From: Acidimicrobiia bacterium
GTDB taxonomy: Bacteria > Actinomycetota > Acidimicrobiia > Acidimicrobiales > CATQHL01
Length of the DNA stretch: 51,305 bases
Assembly (NCBI GenBank): GCA_009840735.1
Contig: VXNF01000056.1
Span: forward strand, 1-51,305
Reading direction: 5' to 3'
Positions 8,389 to 17,090 of this stretch are shown piece by piece. The notes beneath the pieces were generated by a model. The model was not told the origin of the DNA. It searched no databases and saw nothing but the letters and a program-made list of their open reading frames with translations. A program made the position numbers and the translations under genes. The stretch's first letter is position 1. Every line of letters starts with the position of its first letter.

Positions 8389-10737
8389 TCAGGCGAGGAA
8401 GTTGTTGAGCACGTTGGCGGTTATGCGGGAGACGTTGTTTTTGTAGTTGTTGTGGGAGAGGCCGCTGAACCAGTTGATGGAGCTGACCGAGAACACGGCG
8501 CCGCCGTTGGCGGTCTCGAAGTACACCATGTCGGCCCGGACGTTGTCATTGTTGGTTCCGTCGGTGTTGGCCTGCATGACGAAGATGTCCTCGTGGCACA
8601 CCAGGTAGTAGGCGGAGTGCTCGCCCGCCGAGGTGGCCAAGACCAGCGTGTGCGACGGCGTGCCGAGGGCGTGGTCGACGCGGTCCAGCTCGTCGCCGGC
8701 GCAGCCGTTCATGACCAGGCCGAAGTCGCCGATGGTCTCGTCATCGCCCACGCCCTCGAAGATGAACGCCGCCCGCGGGTCGAAGCTGCCGGGCAGGCGG
8801 CGGTAGCCGGGCGTGTGGGCGTCCCAGCCCTGGCAGGAGAACCCGGTGCCGACGATGGCGTTCGGCGGGCGGCCCAGGTGCCGCCAGATGCCGCACTGCT
8901 CGCCGGTGGAGGCGAACTGCGTCTCGCCGGGGTGCGACTCCCAGGCCCGGCTGCCGGCGAAGCCGCGCCGCACCTCAATGACGTGACGCCGCTCCGGGTC
9001 ATACGCGGTAGCCCAGTAGAAGCCGTTGCCGCCCAGGTACATGAGCCGCCCGCCGCCGTCCAGGTAGGCCTCGAGGGCGTCCAGCATGGGGCCCGTCCAG
9101 TACTCGGGGTGGCAGCCGGTCAAGATGACCTTGTAGTCGGCGAGGCAGCCGAGGCCCTCGAAGTGCAGGTCCTCGTCGGTGATGACGTCGTAGTCGGCGC
9201 CCTGGGTCTCCAGCCAGTCCAGGAGGTACAGATCGAAGGCGTAGCCCCGCGGGGCGCCCGTCACCCAGTGGCGGGCCGTGGCGCGCATCGACAGCAGCGG
9301 GCGGCGGGTCGTGGAGTGGCACACCCCGCTGCCGTCGGTGTGGACGTCGTAGACCGAGCCGCCGAGTTCCACACGGGCGCCCAGGTAGTCGTCGTAGGGG
9401 TCTACCACGATGGGGATGTTGGTGAGGTCGCTGAAGTCGTGTCCCCCGCTGAACAGCACCCGCTCGTTGGCGTAGGCGAGGTAGCTGCAGGTGGGCGCCA
9501 GGTAGGCGGCCTTCGCCCGTCGGGCGCCCGGCGCCGGCGTCACGAAGAACGGGATGTTGTCCTCCTCGCCGCCGGCCTCGTCGGAGGCCCGCAGCGCCAC
9601 GGCGTAATAGCCGCTGCGGGCGTCTTCGGGGACCGTGAACCTGAAGTCCTCCTCCCAGCGGCTGTCGTCGAAGTCGTCGTCGTGGAAGTGGATGGCGCCG
9701 TACTGCTCCGGCGCCTGCTCACGGGTGAAGGCGGTGGCGTCCCAGCTGTGGCCGGTGAGGCCGCGCATGGCGTAGTTCACGACGGTGCCGTGGTGGCCCG
9801 AACCCGTGACATCGGCGATGTGGACGCCTGAGGCCGGCGTGGCGGCGAAGTCCCAGACCGCCGCTGCGCCGTCTGTCGCCCGCGGGTCGGCGCCGTCGGC
9901 CAGCGCCTCCAGTTCGTCGATGCTGAGCGCTCGGTCGAACAGGGCGGGCCGCTCGATCTTGCCGTTGAAGCAGTGGTGGGCGCCTGCCTCGGTGCCGTCG
10001 ATGCGCGAGCCGGCGGCGATGAGCAGCGGCGTGTCGGGTTCGCCCGCGACGGGATTGGCGTTGCCGTCAGCCAGCGGCCCGAGGTTCGTGGCCGCCGTCA
10101 GCGAAGGCTCCGTGCCCCGCTCGCAGATCCGCTGCAGCAGGCGGGCCTCGCCGGTTTCGGCGTCCCAGGCGCCCGCCACGAAGTGCCAGCGCCCCGCGAC
10201 AGGCCAGGCGCCGAGGGAGAACGCCGTGCGTCCGACCCGCAGGGTGAGCCCGTCGTCGGTTCCCTCGGGTGGGAGCGTGCAGCCGGCGCTGTCCACATCC
10301 GGGCCGGTCGGCATCCCCCTCGGGACACCAAAGCCCAGGCTGTAACCGGTGAAGCCACTGCTGTGCGCCACGATGGTCTGCACTCCCGCCTCGGGGATCG
10401 TCGGCCAGATCCAGGCGGCGACGGTGAAGCTGCCGCAGATCTCGGGGGCGTCGGGCACCTCCACGTACGAGCCGGCGTGGGTGTCCTGGATGCGCCCGGG
10501 GTGCGCGCCGTCAGACGACGTGGCCACCGGCTCGGCCTTGAAGCCGGGGCTCTCCGGCGAGGTGTCGCCGTGGATTAGCCGCACGACCTGCGACTCATAG
10601 GTGGCGAACTCGCTGCTGACCATGACCGCTACTTCGTCGCCGGGATGTACGACCAGCGGGTCGGTGTAGCCCAGCAGCTCCCGGCGCCGGCGCTCCGAGC
10701 GGTAGGGGCTCTTGTCGTATCCTTCGGCTCTGCGCAT
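8389..10737 (-). CDS. N,N-dimethylformamidase large-subunit-like protein with LamG-like insert
   Basis: The overall sequence matches the DMFase beta-subunit family. It opens with a beta domain (LGYTDPLVVHPGDEVAVMVSSE), followed by a LamG/concanavalin-like segment (SYVEVPDAPEICGSFTVAAW) with a second half around residues 250-340. The large C-terminal domain contains the family motifs TDEDLHFEG, LTGCHPEYW and YLGGNGFYWAT. The ATG at 10737 (782 aa) is preferred over one at 10791 because AAGGA lies 6 nt upstream. Family members hydrolyse N-substituted formamides, but many relatives have unknown substrates. As last gene of the amino-compound operon it probably cleaves a C-N amide bond. No small DMFase subunit is nearby. 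Confidence 0.8.
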   Translation of the reverse strand: MRRAEGYDKSPYRSERRRRELLGYTDPLVVHPGDEVAVMVSSEFATYESQVVRLIHGDTSPESPGFKAEPVATSSDGAHPGRIQDTHAGSYVEVPDAPEICGSFTVAAWIWPTIPEAGVQTIVAHSSGFTGYSLGFGVPRGMPTGPDVDSAGCTLPPEGTDDGLTLRVGRTAFSLGAWPVAGRWHFVAGAWDAETGEARLLQRICERGTEPSLTAATNLGPLADGNANPVAGEPDTPLLIAAGSRIDGTEAGAHHCFNGKIERPALFDRALSIDELEALADGADPRATDGAAAVWDFAATPASGVHIADVTGSGHHGTVVNYAMRGLTGHSWDATAFTREQAPEQYGAIHFHDDDFDDSRWEEDFRFTVPEDARSGYYAVALRASDEAGGEEDNIPFFVTPAPGARRAKAAYLAPTCSYLAYANERVLFSGGHDFSDLTNIPIVVDPYDDYLGARVELGGSVYDVHTDGSGVCHSTTRRPLLSMRATARHWVTGAPRGYAFDLYLLDWLETQGADYDVITDEDLHFEGLGCLADYKVILTGCHPEYWTGPMLDALEAYLDGGGRLMYLGGNGFYWATAYDPERRHVIEVRRGFAGSRAWESHPGETQFASTGEQCGIWRHLGRPPNAIVGTGFSCQGWDAHTPGYRRLPGSFDPRAAFIFEGVGDDETIGDFGLVMNGCAGDELDRVDHALGTPSHTLVLATSAGEHSAYYLVCHEDIFVMQANTDGTNNDNVRADMVYFETANGGAVFSVSSINWFSGLSHNNYKNNVSRITANVLNNFLA

Positions 10738-10820
10738 CTTCGATCCTTGGTCCTTTCGCTGAACTCGCTGCTCTTGCACGTCGTCGATCATCGTCGCTGC
10801 GGCGGTACTCGACGGCTCGC

Positions 10821-10836
10821 CGCCGCGCTCGCGGCG
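10821..10836 (-). other. GC-rich hairpin just after the SDR stop codon
   Basis: CGCCGC and GCGGCG are separated by 4 nt, giving a 6-bp stem one base downstream of the SDR stop and about 85 nt before the dimethylformamidase-like start. There is no U-tract, so it is more likely an mRNA processing or attenuating hairpin than a true terminator. Confidence 0.3.
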
Positions 10837-10837
10837 C

Positions 10838-11605
10838 TCAGACGTAGTTGATCATCGCCCCGCCGTCGATCACCATCGCCGCGCCGTTCGTCCAGCCCGA
10901 CTCGTCGGAGGCCAGATAGAGCGCCAGGTCGGCGATCTCGGCGGGCTCGCCGAAGCGCCCGACCGGGTAGCGGGCCAGACGCATCTGGCTGCCCGCATCG
11001 CCGTGGGCGTCGTGGACCTGGGCCATGGGCGTGCGGATCGTGCCGGGGGCAATGACGTTGGCGCGAATTCCCTGCGGCCCGTAGACCACCGCCAGTGACC
11101 GGGTGAGGGAGACGAGCGCGCCCTTGCTGGCCGTGTAGGAGTCGATCGGCTGGCTGCCGCCCACGAACGCCCGGATGGAGGAGGTGTTGATGATCGAACC
11201 GCCGCCGCGGCGCAGCATCTGCGGGATGGCATGGCGGCAACCCAGCATCGGACCGGTGAGGTTCACCGCCAAGACGCTGTCCCAGACCTCCAGCGGCACG
11301 TCCACCACCGAACCGTCAGAGGCGGGGGCGACCGCAGCGTTGTTGTAGAGCACATCGACGCCTCCGAAGCGCTCGGCTGCGGCGGCCACGACCCGGCGCC
11401 AGTCCTCCTCGCTGCTGACGTCGGTCTGCACGAAGAGGGCTGCTCCGCCCGCTGCGGTGATCTCCTCGGCGGCGGAGGCGCCGGTGGCCGTGTCCAACTC
11501 GGCGATCACCACGCTTGCGCCCTCCTCGGCGAAACGCAGCGCCGCGGCCCTGCCCTGCCCGGAGCCCGCCCCGGTGATGATGCAGACCTTGCCGGCGAGC
11601 CTCAT
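10838..11605 (-). CDS. SDR-family NAD(P)-dependent oxidoreductase (255 aa)
   Basis: A classical short-chain dehydrogenase. The Rossmann glycine motif TGAGSGQG is at about residues 11-18, LYNNAAV (NNAG-equivalent) near 86-92, a catalytic Ser in IINTSS near 138-143, and YTASK near 157-161. The C-terminal DGGAMINYV is typical. An acidic residue ends the second strand (VVIAELD), suggesting a preference for NAD over NADP. It begins 4 bp after the stop of the DSD1-type gene, inside the operon. Its likely job is oxidation of an alcohol or hydroxy acid released by the other enzymes. The substrate cannot be read from sequence. Confidence 0.93.
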   Translation of the reverse strand: MRLAGKVCIITGAGSGQGRAAALRFAEEGASVVIAELDTATGASAAEEITAAGGAALFVQTDVSSEEDWRRVVAAAAERFGGVDVLYNNAAVAPASDGSVVDVPLEVWDSVLAVNLTGPMLGCRHAIPQMLRRGGGSIINTSSIRAFVGGSQPIDSYTASKGALVSLTRSLAVVYGPQGIRANVIAPGTIRTPMAQVHDAHGDAGSQMRLARYPVGRFGEPAEIADLALYLASDESGWTNGAAMVIDGGAMINYV

Positions 11606-11609
11606 GGGT

Positions 11610-12758
11610 TCAGCGGCTCTGGCCGCGGCCGGTGGCGACCCAGGTGGCGATGTGCTGGCCGCCTTCGACGATCTCGGACTGGCCGAGCATGTGGAAAACC
11701 GAGCAGATGTGGTTGGGCAGGATCTGCACGCGCTGGCCGATGGTCAGCTCGCTGGGCGGACCGTCGCCGGTCCAGCGCAGCCAGCCGTGCTCCTCGGAGA
11801 GCTGGTACAGCTCCCAGCCCGGCAGGTCCACCACCAGGCCGTAGCCGCCGGGAGCGCCAGGCACGTGGATGCCGAGGCGGTCGTGGCTGACAGACTTGGA
11901 GCCGGCGTCCAGGATGGCCCGGTCGGCCTCGGCGTGGCTGACCACCGTGGCCGCCACGCGGGCTGCGCAGCGGTCGAGGCCCACCACGCCGCGCAGCACC
12001 TGGCCGTAGTCGTTGAAGGCGTAGATGCCGGGGCGGACCTGGGTGATGCCGTCCACGGCGGTGGTGTGGCGGGCTGTGGCGCTGGAGCCGACCGACACGA
12101 CGTCGATTTCGAGCCCCCGCGCCCGCAGGTCGGCGGCGGCGTCGACCATGGCCTGCCCGGCGTCCACCGAGGCGTTGTGCAGGCCCTCCTCGCCGGGCTT
12201 GGAGTAGGCGTGGCCCTCGTGGGTGATCAGGCCGCGCAGCCGCACCCCCGGCAGGGGCGCGACCGCGGCGGCGAAGTCGACGGCCTCGGCGGCGGCCACG
12301 CCGCAACGGTGATAGCCGGTGTCGGTGATGACCAGCACGTCGGCGACGGCGCCCTCGGCGGCCATTCCGGCCCCCAGCGCCTCGGCGCCGGCGAAGGAGT
12401 CCACCGAGAGCAGAATGCTTGCCCGCCGCATGAGACGGCGGGCGCGGGCGATCTTGGCGTCGCCCACGATGGGGTAGGCCATGACGAAGCTGTCGAGGCC
12501 CGCGTCGGCCAGCACTTCGGCCTCGCCCAGCTTGGCGATGCAGAGCATCTCGGCGCCCGCGGCCATCTGCAGGCGGGCGATCTCGGGCGTGCGGTGGGTC
12601 TTGGCGTGGGGCGCCAGGCCGATGCCTCGGCCCGCCGCGTAAGCCGCCATGTCGGCGATGTTGCGTTCCATCCGGGCGCGGTCCACCACCAGCGAGGGCG
12701 TCTCGATGCTGTCTGGGATGTCCAGCAGACCGCCTGCGGGGATCGCCTGGTCACCCAT
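11610..12758 (-). CDS. DSD1-family PLP enzyme (D-threonine aldolase / D-serine dehydratase-like)
   Basis: A fold-type III alanine-racemase-like barrel. The PLP lysine is in PHAKTHR near residues 51-57, preceded by TPSLVVD at the N-terminus. The C-terminal beta domain has the metal-site motif PNHICSVFH, as in zinc-dependent D-serine dehydratase and Mn-dependent D-threonine aldolase. At 382 aa it has normal family length. It sits between RidA (8-bp overlap with the RidA 3' end) and the SDR. A RidA neighbour favours a dehydratase-type reaction that releases 2-aminoacrylate, but sequence does not separate dehydratase from aldolase. It should act on the D-amino acid freed by the upstream deacylase. 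Confidence 0.85.
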   Translation of the reverse strand: MGDQAIPAGGLLDIPDSIETPSLVVDRARMERNIADMAAYAAGRGIGLAPHAKTHRTPEIARLQMAAGAEMLCIAKLGEAEVLADAGLDSFVMAYPIVGDAKIARARRLMRRASILLSVDSFAGAEALGAGMAAEGAVADVLVITDTGYHRCGVAAAEAVDFAAAVAPLPGVRLRGLITHEGHAYSKPGEEGLHNASVDAGQAMVDAAADLRARGLEIDVVSVGSSATARHTTAVDGITQVRPGIYAFNDYGQVLRGVVGLDRCAARVAATVVSHAEADRAILDAGSKSVSHDRLGIHVPGAPGGYGLVVDLPGWELYQLSEEHGWLRWTGDGPPSELTIGQRVQILPNHICSVFHMLGQSEIVEGGQHIATWVATGRGQSR

Positions 12759-13227
12759 CGTCTGCTCCGATCACGACTGTCGCCTCGACGACGATCGGCA
12801 GGCCGAACGGCAGGCTCGCCACGCCCACGACCGAGCGGGCCGGTCGAGCCTCGGGGCCGAACGCCGCGTCCAACACTTCACTGGCGCCGTCAAGCACCTT
12901 GGCGTGGTCCTCGAAGCCGGCGGCGGCGTTCACGAAGCCGGTCATCGCCAGCGCGCCGCTGACCGAAGACAAGTCTCCGAGCGCCCGGGCCGTCGACGCA
13001 AGCAGACTCAGGGCGCAGGCAGCCGCCGCGGCTTGGCCCTCGGCAACGCTGAGCGCCTCGCCCACGGTGCCGCGATGGGTGAAGCCGCCGTCGGGGCCGA
13101 ACGGGCCGTGGGCGCTGAGATACAGCAGGTCGCCGTGGCGGCGGGCGGGCACATACAGACCCTTCGCTGTCGGCGCTGGCGGCATCTTCCAACCGGCAGC
13201 CGCCAGGCGCTGCACGGGGGTGCTCAC
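12751..13227 (-). CDS. RidA (YjgF/Atu1953) family protein
   Basis: Residues after the GTG at 13227 (158 aa) match the RidA-like Atu1953 subgroup: VQRLAAAGWKMPPAPTAKGLY at the start, a DLLYLSAHGP strand, and a PARSVVGVASLPFG segment holding the subunit-interface arginine, followed by VVEATVVI. RidA proteins hydrolyse reactive enamine/imine intermediates made by PLP enzymes. The reading frame is open upstream to 13368, but that part is low-complexity and overlaps the amidohydrolase, so the GTG is preferred although its ribosome binding site is weak. The 3' end overlaps the DSD1-type start by 8 bp, a strong sign of coupled function. Confidence 0.85.
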   Translation of the reverse strand: MSTPVQRLAAAGWKMPPAPTAKGLYVPARRHGDLLYLSAHGPFGPDGGFTHRGTVGEALSVAEGQAAAAACALSLLASTARALGDLSSVSGALAMTGFVNAAAGFEDHAKVLDGASEVLDAAFGPEARPARSVVGVASLPFGLPIVVEATVVIGADDG

Positions 13228-13306
13228 AACGCCGCCCGGCGCACGTCGGGTGGCACGCGTCGGCGCGCCACGGCACCACGAGGGGCAGCAGCCGGGCGAG
13301 GCGAGG

Positions 13307-14905
13307 TCACGCCGCCGCTCGGAGCTGGCTGCGCAACACTCGGCCGGGCCGGGCGCCGGTGTGGGCATCGTCGTCCTTCACCAGCTCGCCGTTCACCAGC
13401 ACCCAGGGCATGCCCTCGGGGTGACGGCGGGGATTCTCGAAAGTGGCGGTGTCGCGCACCCCGTCGGGGTCGAACACGACGATGTCGGCCCAGTAGCCGG
13501 GCCGCAGCAGGCCCCGGTCGAACTGCCGCAACCGCAGGTTCGGCAGCGCTGACAGCTTGCGCACGATCTCGGGCCAGCCGAACAGGCCCTCGTCGCGGGC
13601 GTAGTGCGCCAGATAGCGGGCGAAGGTCCCCCAGGCGCGGGGATGCGGGCGGGTGCCGGTCATGATGCCGTCGCTGCCGCCCATATGGAACGGCAGCTGC
13701 ATGATGGCCCGCACGTTGTCCTCGTGGCCGACGTGGGTGAGGATGTTGACGTTCAGGCGCTCGTCCAGCATCAGGCGACGGACCGCCTCCCAGGGCGACA
13801 CCGCCAGCTCGGCGGCGATCTCCGCCACGCGCCTGCCGATCCAGCGCCGGCCCGCCTCTGAGCCCACCGAGGAGATCTCGATGGCCGACCAGTCCATCAG
13901 CGCACCGTGGAAGCCGTCGGTGCCGACTTCCTCCAACTCGACGCGGATCCGCTCGGCGGCGGCGGGATCGGCCAGGTGCGCCAGCACACCCTCGGGACCC
14001 TCGGTCCACGCCCAGTTCGGCAGGAACGCCGCCATGTAGGTGGATCCAGGCACGTAGCAGTAGCTGTCGGCGCTGATCTCCAGAGTCCGGGGATCGATGG
14101 CCGCCAGCCGATCCACCAGCTCGCCCGCCCGGCCCTCGTTGCCAGGGAAGCTGACCTGGCAGTGGGTGAGGTGCAACGGGGCGCCCGACCGCCGGCAGAC
14201 GTCGATCATCTCGTCGTAGGCCTCCATGACGCCCCGCCCGTAGCTGCGGGTGTGGGGCGAGAAGTACCCGCCGCCGGCGACGATCTCGGCGCACAACGCC
14301 ACCAGCTCGTCGGCCCCGGCGTACATGGCGGGCGTGTAGGTGAGGCCGGTGGACAGCCCCAGAGCCCCTTCGGCCATGCCCTGACGCACGAGGGCTCGCA
14401 TCTGTTCCAGTTCGAGCGCGGTTGCGGGGCGGTCCTCGGTGCCGACGGTCATCATGCGCAAGTTCCCGTGGGGAACGAGGAACGCCACGTTCAGCGACGG
14501 CGGCGAGGCCTCCAAGCGGCCCAGGTAGTCCGCCACCGAGCGCCAGCCGTAGTCCAGACCGGGCGGGTCCCCCACCCAGCCAGCGGTCTGGGTGCGCACC
14601 GTCGCCAGCGTGACGTCGTCCAGCGGCGCGTACGCCAAGCCGTCCTGGCCAACCACCTCGCCGGTCACGCCCTGCATCACCTTGGCCGCGGCGGCGGGAT
14701 CGGCCAGCAGCGCCAAGTCGGAGTGGGAGTGCATGTCCACGAACCCCGGCGCCACGAGGTGCCCCGACACATCGATCACCCGCCGGGCCGCCCCGGCGCG
14801 CCCAAGGGCGGCGATGCGGCCCTCGCTGACCGCCACGTCGGCGCGGAAGGGAGCGCCGCCGGTGCCGTCCACCAGGTGGCCGCCGGCCAGCACCAGGTCA
14901 TGCAT
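13307..14905 (-). CDS. N-acyl-D-amino-acid deacylase / D-aminoacylase family amidohydrolase (532 aa)
   Basis: An amidohydrolase-superfamily protein. It starts DLVLAGGHLVDGTG, with the strand-1 metal motif HSHSD at 59-63, further candidate histidines in SPHTRSYG and LHLTHCQVS, and a C-terminal composite domain (GLLRPGYWADIVVFDPDGV). The position that is usually a cysteine ligand (GNCG) reads GQDG here, as in a recognisable actinobacterial subgroup, so metal-site chemistry may differ. The product would be a free amino acid, probably D-configured. It lies 51 bp after the ABC ATPase and upstream of RidA and the PLP enzyme, a sensible order for release and then degradation. The substrate is inferred from family and context. 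Confidence 0.88.
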   Translation of the reverse strand: MHDLVLAGGHLVDGTGGAPFRADVAVSEGRIAALGRAGAARRVIDVSGHLVAPGFVDMHSHSDLALLADPAAAAKVMQGVTGEVVGQDGLAYAPLDDVTLATVRTQTAGWVGDPPGLDYGWRSVADYLGRLEASPPSLNVAFLVPHGNLRMMTVGTEDRPATALELEQMRALVRQGMAEGALGLSTGLTYTPAMYAGADELVALCAEIVAGGGYFSPHTRSYGRGVMEAYDEMIDVCRRSGAPLHLTHCQVSFPGNEGRAGELVDRLAAIDPRTLEISADSYCYVPGSTYMAAFLPNWAWTEGPEGVLAHLADPAAAERIRVELEEVGTDGFHGALMDWSAIEISSVGSEAGRRWIGRRVAEIAAELAVSPWEAVRRLMLDERLNVNILTHVGHEDNVRAIMQLPFHMGGSDGIMTGTRPHPRAWGTFARYLAHYARDEGLFGWPEIVRKLSALPNLRLRQFDRGLLRPGYWADIVVFDPDGVRDTATFENPRRHPEGMPWVLVNGELVKDDDAHTGARPGRVLRSQLRAAA

Positions 14906-14956
14906 CGGGCGCGGTCACGTCCTCGTCTTGGGCGTGGCGATCGCCTGCGAGACGGT

Positions 14957-16051
14957 TCAGGCCCGCAGGTTCTGAGCGTCGGCGCCGAAGAGGTGGCTGC
15001 GGGCTGGGTCGAACGCCAGCCGCACGTTGGCGCCGGTGGAGACGCGTGTCTCCGGGGGCATCCGCACCTGCACGGGGCGCCCGGCCACGTTGACGCTCAC
15101 GAAGAGGTCCGAACCCACCGGCTCGAGGAACCGCACCACCCCCGGCAGACCCTCGGCATCGGGGGAGGCCAGCGTGAGGTGCTCGGGCCGCACACCGAGC
15201 TGCGCCTCGCCGGTGGCGTCGGCCAGCACGTCGGGCGCGATCCCCGCGGTCGCTGGGTCCACGGCCAGCTCGTACCCCTCGAAGCGGAAGCTGACCTGCC
15301 CGTTGTCCCGCACCAGCGATCCCTCGACGAGGTTCATGGGAGGGGCGCCCAAGAAGGTGGCCACGAACGTGTTGGCGGGCACGTCGTACACCTCGGTGGG
15401 GTCGCCCATCTGCTGAATCCGACCGTGGCGCATCACGGCGATGCGCTGGCCCATCGTCATGGCCTCCACCTGGTCGTGGGTGACGTAGATCGTGGTTATG
15501 CCGAGACGCTCGTGCAGCCCCATCAGCTCGAAGCGGGTCTGCAGGCGCAGCTGGGCGTCGAGGTTCGAGAGCGGCTCGTCCATCAAGAAGACCAACGGCT
15601 GGCGAACGATCGCCCGGGCGAGCGCCACCCGCTGGCGCTGACCGCCGGAGAGCTGCTCGGGCAGGCGTTTCAGCAGCGCCTCGATCTCCAGCATCTCCGC
15701 CGCCCGCTGCACCGCCTCGGCCACCTCGGCTTTGCCCATTCGGGCCGTCTCTAGTGGGAACGCCACGTTCTTGTACACGGTCATGTGCGGGTACAGGGCG
15801 TAGTTCTGGAACACCATCGCCACGTTGCGTTTGGTGGGGTCCTGGAAGTTGATGAGCTCGCCGTCGATGAGGATCTCTCCGCCGGTGGCGTCCTCCAAGC
15901 CAGCGATGAGCCGCAGGATGGTGCTCTTGCCGCACCCCGACGGCCCCAACAGCACCAAGAACTCGCCGTCGGGGATGCGCAGCGTCACGTCTTGCACAGC
16001 TTCGACGCTGCCGAAATGCTTTGTCAGCTGCCGCAGTATCACCTCAGCCAT
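14957..16051 (-). CDS. ABC transporter ATP-binding protein, MalK/UgpC type (364 aa)
   Basis: The nucleotide-binding domain is complete: Walker A GPSGCGKS (36-43), Q-loop Q82, signature LSGGQ (134-138), Walker B VFLMDEP (about 154-160) and H-loop VTHDQ. A C-terminal TOBE-type regulatory beta domain, typical of the sugar and glycerol-phosphate branch, follows from about residue 240 (RPEHLTLA). It energises the two permeases encoded just upstream, 24 bp away. Although the closest classes carry sugars, the operon enzymes point to an amino-acid-derived ligand, so substrate naming from this subunit would be unsafe. Confidence 0.95.
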   Translation of the reverse strand: MAEVILRQLTKHFGSVEAVQDVTLRIPDGEFLVLLGPSGCGKSTILRLIAGLEDATGGEILIDGELINFQDPTKRNVAMVFQNYALYPHMTVYKNVAFPLETARMGKAEVAEAVQRAAEMLEIEALLKRLPEQLSGGQRQRVALARAIVRQPLVFLMDEPLSNLDAQLRLQTRFELMGLHERLGITTIYVTHDQVEAMTMGQRIAVMRHGRIQQMGDPTEVYDVPANTFVATFLGAPPMNLVEGSLVRDNGQVSFRFEGYELAVDPATAGIAPDVLADATGEAQLGVRPEHLTLASPDAEGLPGVVRFLEPVGSDLFVSVNVAGRPVQVRMPPETRVSTGANVRLAFDPARSHLFGADAQNLRA

Positions 16052-16075
16052 GGTGCCTCCGATTCTCTCTGCGGG

Positions 16076-17089
16076 TCATTGCTTCAAGGCGCCGGCCATC
16101 GACGCCTGCACGAACCACTTCTGGAAGAACAGGAAGATGATGGTCACCGGCACGATCGTCAGAAGCGACGCCGCCGCCAGGATGCCCCAGTCGGTCACGA
16201 ACTGCCCCTTCAGCGAGGCGATCCCCACCGTGAGCACCCGGAACTCGTTGTCGGTGGCAGCCACGAGGGGCCACAGGTAACTCGCCCAGGTGAGCATGAA
16301 CACGAAGATGCCCAGCACCACCAGGGCCGGCTTGATGAGCGGCAGCACGATCTTGGTGAAGATGCGCCACTCACCTGCGCCGTCGAGGCGCGCCGCCTCG
16401 TAGAGGCCGTCGGGGAGCGTCTCGATGAACTGTCGCATCATGAATACGCCGAGTGGGGACACGGCGCTCGGCAGGATCAAGCCCAAGTAGGTGTCGATGT
16501 CAATCCAGTCGCCGATGACGGGCCAGTCCCCGATGGTGTTCACGGTCAGGTAGGTGGGTGCCAGCACGGCGGCAACCGGCACCATGAGCGTCGCCAAGAT
16601 CACGAAGAACAGCAGGTTGCGACCCGGGAAGCGCAGCCGGGCGAAGGCGTAGCCGGCCATGGAGTTGGTGACGAGGGTGAGCAGGGTGGTGGAGCCGGCG
16701 AAGATGAGCGTGTTGATGGCCCAGCGCACGTAGCTGGTGCTGGAGAACAGGAAGCGGTAGTTCTCCAGTGTGGGCTCGCTGGGGATCCACTCCGGCGGGT
16801 AGGTGAACAGCGAGACGCTGTCGCGGAACGCCGGTGAGATGAGGTAGAAGGCCGGACCGATGGCGATCACCACGAAAAGCGACAGGATCACGTAGGCGAC
16901 GACCTTGCGGCTGCGGTCGCTGATGCGCTTGGCGCGGCCCGCCTCGGCTAGGCGCGCCGCCATGGCTGCGGCCTCGCTGGGCGGCGGGGCGTCCGGGGCG
17001 TCCGGGGCGGCCAGGTCGGTGGGGCCGTCGGTGATCACGTCGTCGTCGGTCATGTCAGCGCCCACGTCGGTGGCGGTGCTCTCCGTCAT
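16076..17089 (-). CDS. ABC transporter permease, MalG type (337 aa)
   Basis: An integral membrane protein with about six hydrophobic segments. The binding-protein-dependent permease motif, DGAGEWRIFTKIVLPLIKPAL, lies in the second half (the EAA loop that docks on the ATPase). A ~70-residue acidic/Ala-rich cytoplasmic N-terminal tail precedes the first membrane segment near residue 65 and is longer than usual. It starts 1 bp after the stop of the MalF-type permease. It forms the translocation pore with that protein. Confidence 0.93.
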   Translation of the reverse strand: MTESTATDVGADMTDDDVITDGPTDLAAPDAPDAPPPSEAAAMAARLAEAGRAKRISDRSRKVVAYVILSLFVVIAIGPAFYLISPAFRDSVSLFTYPPEWIPSEPTLENYRFLFSSTSYVRWAINTLIFAGSTTLLTLVTNSMAGYAFARLRFPGRNLLFFVILATLMVPVAAVLAPTYLTVNTIGDWPVIGDWIDIDTYLGLILPSAVSPLGVFMMRQFIETLPDGLYEAARLDGAGEWRIFTKIVLPLIKPALVVLGIFVFMLTWASYLWPLVAATDNEFRVLTVGIASLKGQFVTDWGILAAASLLTIVPVTIIFLFFQKWFVQASMAGALKQ

Positions 17090-17090
17090 C

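Noticed and set aside
8239-9831. Long plus-strand frame opposite the dimethylformamidase-like gene
   Set aside because: Shadow of a confident gene. The translation is low-complexity (runs of V, G, A, E, H) with no domain, as expected from codon bias in GC-rich DNA.
13907-15754. 615-codon plus-strand frame across the D-aminoacylase and ABC ATPase
   Set aside because: Shadow ORF; the opposite strand carries intact conserved enzymes.
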